Positions 6,356 through 7,131 of a stretch of DNA of 7,131 bases are shown in pieces. The stretch comes from Bacilli bacterium (GTDB lineage: Bacteria > Bacillota_I > Bacilli_A > RF39 > UBA660), in assembly GCA_900757295.1 (NCBI GenBank), contig CAAENH010000072.1:1-7131 (forward strand). The letters run 5' to 3'. The translations under genes were made by a program, and so were the position numbers. The notes under the pieces were generated by a model, which saw only the letters and a program-made list of their open reading frames with translations, was not told the DNA's origin and made no database searches. How positions within the stretch are numbered: position 1 is the stretch's first letter; each line of letters opens with the position of its first letter.

Positions 6356-7066
6356 ATGGAAAAAGAAACAAAAAAGAAAAAAACAACTAATAATAAATCA
6401 AAATCAAAAAAAGCAACTAGTCCTCAAACTAAAAAAGAAACTGTAAAAAAATTAGAGGAAACTAAAAAAAAGGTTATTGTAGAGAGCGATTCAATTAAAG
6501 AATCAAAAGAGATAGAAACAAAAGCTGTAACTAACAAAGATAAGAAAAAGCAAAAAAAAGAAGAAAAAAAATTAATAAAAATAGAAAATGAAGAAAATAA
6601 AGTAGTAAAGAAATTTATAATTGTACTACTAGTAGTTGTAGTTTGCGTAGTTGCAATCTATCTGTTTACTAGAGCATTTGTTAGTAAAGATTTATTTAAT
6701 AATAAAAAAAGCAACAATAACACAACTGAAACATCATTTAACTATGATATAACTATTTTAGGTTCTGCATTTAATAGACCATATGATGAATATTATGTTA
6801 TTGCATATAAAAAGAGTGATGAACAAGCAAATTATTTTTCAACAATTATTCAAACATATACTCAAAAAGAAAATCATATAAAGATATATATGGCTGATTT
6901 AGATGATTATATGAATAAATCATACTATGATAAAGATAATGTTAATAAAAATGCTACAAAAGCATCTGAATTAAAAGTTGGAGATTATACTTTAATCAAA
7001 TTTAATAAAGGCAAAATTGCTAAATATATTGAAGGCAAGGATAATATTGTTAAAGAATTAGAATAG
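6356..7066 (+). CDS. Lys-rich single-pass membrane protein with a thioredoxin-like outer domain lacking CXXC
   Basis: This 236-residue protein has no confident family. Residues 1-85 are extremely rich in Lys, Glu and Thr and should be cytoplasmic and disordered or coiled. One hydrophobic helix (about 87-107) follows, then an Asn/Lys-rich linker and an outer domain at about 127-236. That domain has a strand (YYVIAYKK), a helix (ANYFSTIIQTYTQ), a strand (HIKIYMADLDD), a loop, a strand pair (YTLIKFNKGKIAKYIEG) and a final helix. This order and the TLIKFNKGK strand resemble thioredoxin, where PTLLLFKNG-type motifs occur. The active-site CXXC is absent (KKSDEQ sits where it would be expected) and the cis-proline is missing, so redox activity is unlikely. 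It follows the cohesin gene across a terminator and may have its own promoter. The membrane topology is well supported; the fold is an inference and the function is unknown. Confidence 0.8.
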   Translation: MEKETKKKKTTNNKSKSKKATSPQTKKETVKKLEETKKKVIVESDSIKESKEIETKAVTNKDKKKQKKEEKKLIKIENEENKVVKKFIIVLLVVVVCVVAIYLFTRAFVSKDLFNNKKSNNNTTETSFNYDITILGSAFNRPYDEYYVIAYKKSDEQANYFSTIIQTYTQKENHIKIYMADLDDYMNKSYYDKDNVNKNATKASELKVGDYTLIKFNKGKIAKYIEGKDNIVKELE

Positions 7067-7088
7067 AAGGTGTGAAACCTTCTTTTTT
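7065..7088 (+). terminator. Rho-independent terminator overlapping the stop codon
   Basis: The 7-bp stem AGAAGGT/ACCTTCT (7065-7071 with 7077-7083) has a 5-base loop and runs into six Ts. It begins within the TAG stop codon (7064-7066). With three G:C pairs and good T-tract placement, it is a clear end to this transcription unit. Confidence 0.82.
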
Positions 7089-7131
7089 CTTTAATTTTTA
7101 AAATTGCTGTGTTATCATGATATATAGATAA
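7089..7131. other. Window end, no supported feature
   Basis: These 43 bases after the last terminator are AT-rich and hold no coding start. TTGCTG (7104-7109) followed by TATATAGATA could be the beginning of a promoter for a gene beyond the window, but the spacing to any -10-like box is wrong for a firm call. Confidence 0.3.

Overview
The window comes from a very AT-rich, walled, low-GC Gram-positive bacterium. I infer a Firmicutes/Bacillota relative, possibly one of the uncultured gut Bacilli or Erysipelotrichia-like lineages. This rests on base composition, AGGAGG-type ribosome binding sites, sigma-A-type promoters, short U-tailed terminators, and three kinds of peptidoglycan-acting protein. 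Trp is encoded by TGG and all five genes stop at TAA or TAG. No TGA interrupts any gene, so the code looks standard. I saw no tRNA, rRNA, CRISPR array or insertion sequence.

Layout. (1) Positions 1-917, + strand: the 3' part of a gene for a membrane-anchored cysteine peptidase. It has a two-helix VirB2/TrbC-like hairpin followed by an NlpC/P60- or CHAP-like domain. (2) Positions 918-989: two back-to-back terminators for convergent genes. (3) Positions 990-2906, - strand: an LCP (LytR-CpsA-Psr) wall-polymer ligase with three N-terminal membrane helices, an accessory domain, the LCP domain and a long Thr/Ser/Asp/Lys then Pro-Thr tail. (4) Positions 2907-3066: a divergent promoter region with an inverted repeat. 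(5) Positions 3067-4860, + strand: a secreted SH3-glucosaminidase with an Asn-rich linker and a C-terminal type I dockerin. (6) Positions 4873-6279, + strand, 12 bases downstream: a membrane-anchored surface protein with an N-terminal cohesin-like domain, a cadherin-like beta-sandwich, an unrecognised domain, one membrane helix and a short cytoplasmic tail. (7) Positions 6356-7066, + strand, after a terminator and with a possible promoter of its own: a Lys-rich single-pass protein whose outer domain resembles a thioredoxin fold without a CXXC motif. (8) A terminator and 43 bases with no supported feature.

The window reads as a cell-envelope neighbourhood. The most interesting point is the two-gene unit at 3067-6279. 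An autolysin carrying a dockerin is co-transcribed with a membrane protein carrying a cohesin-like domain, which suggests a minimal cohesin-dockerin dock that holds a peptidoglycan hydrolase at the cell surface. The domain calls come from reading the sequence by eye. The interaction is inferred.
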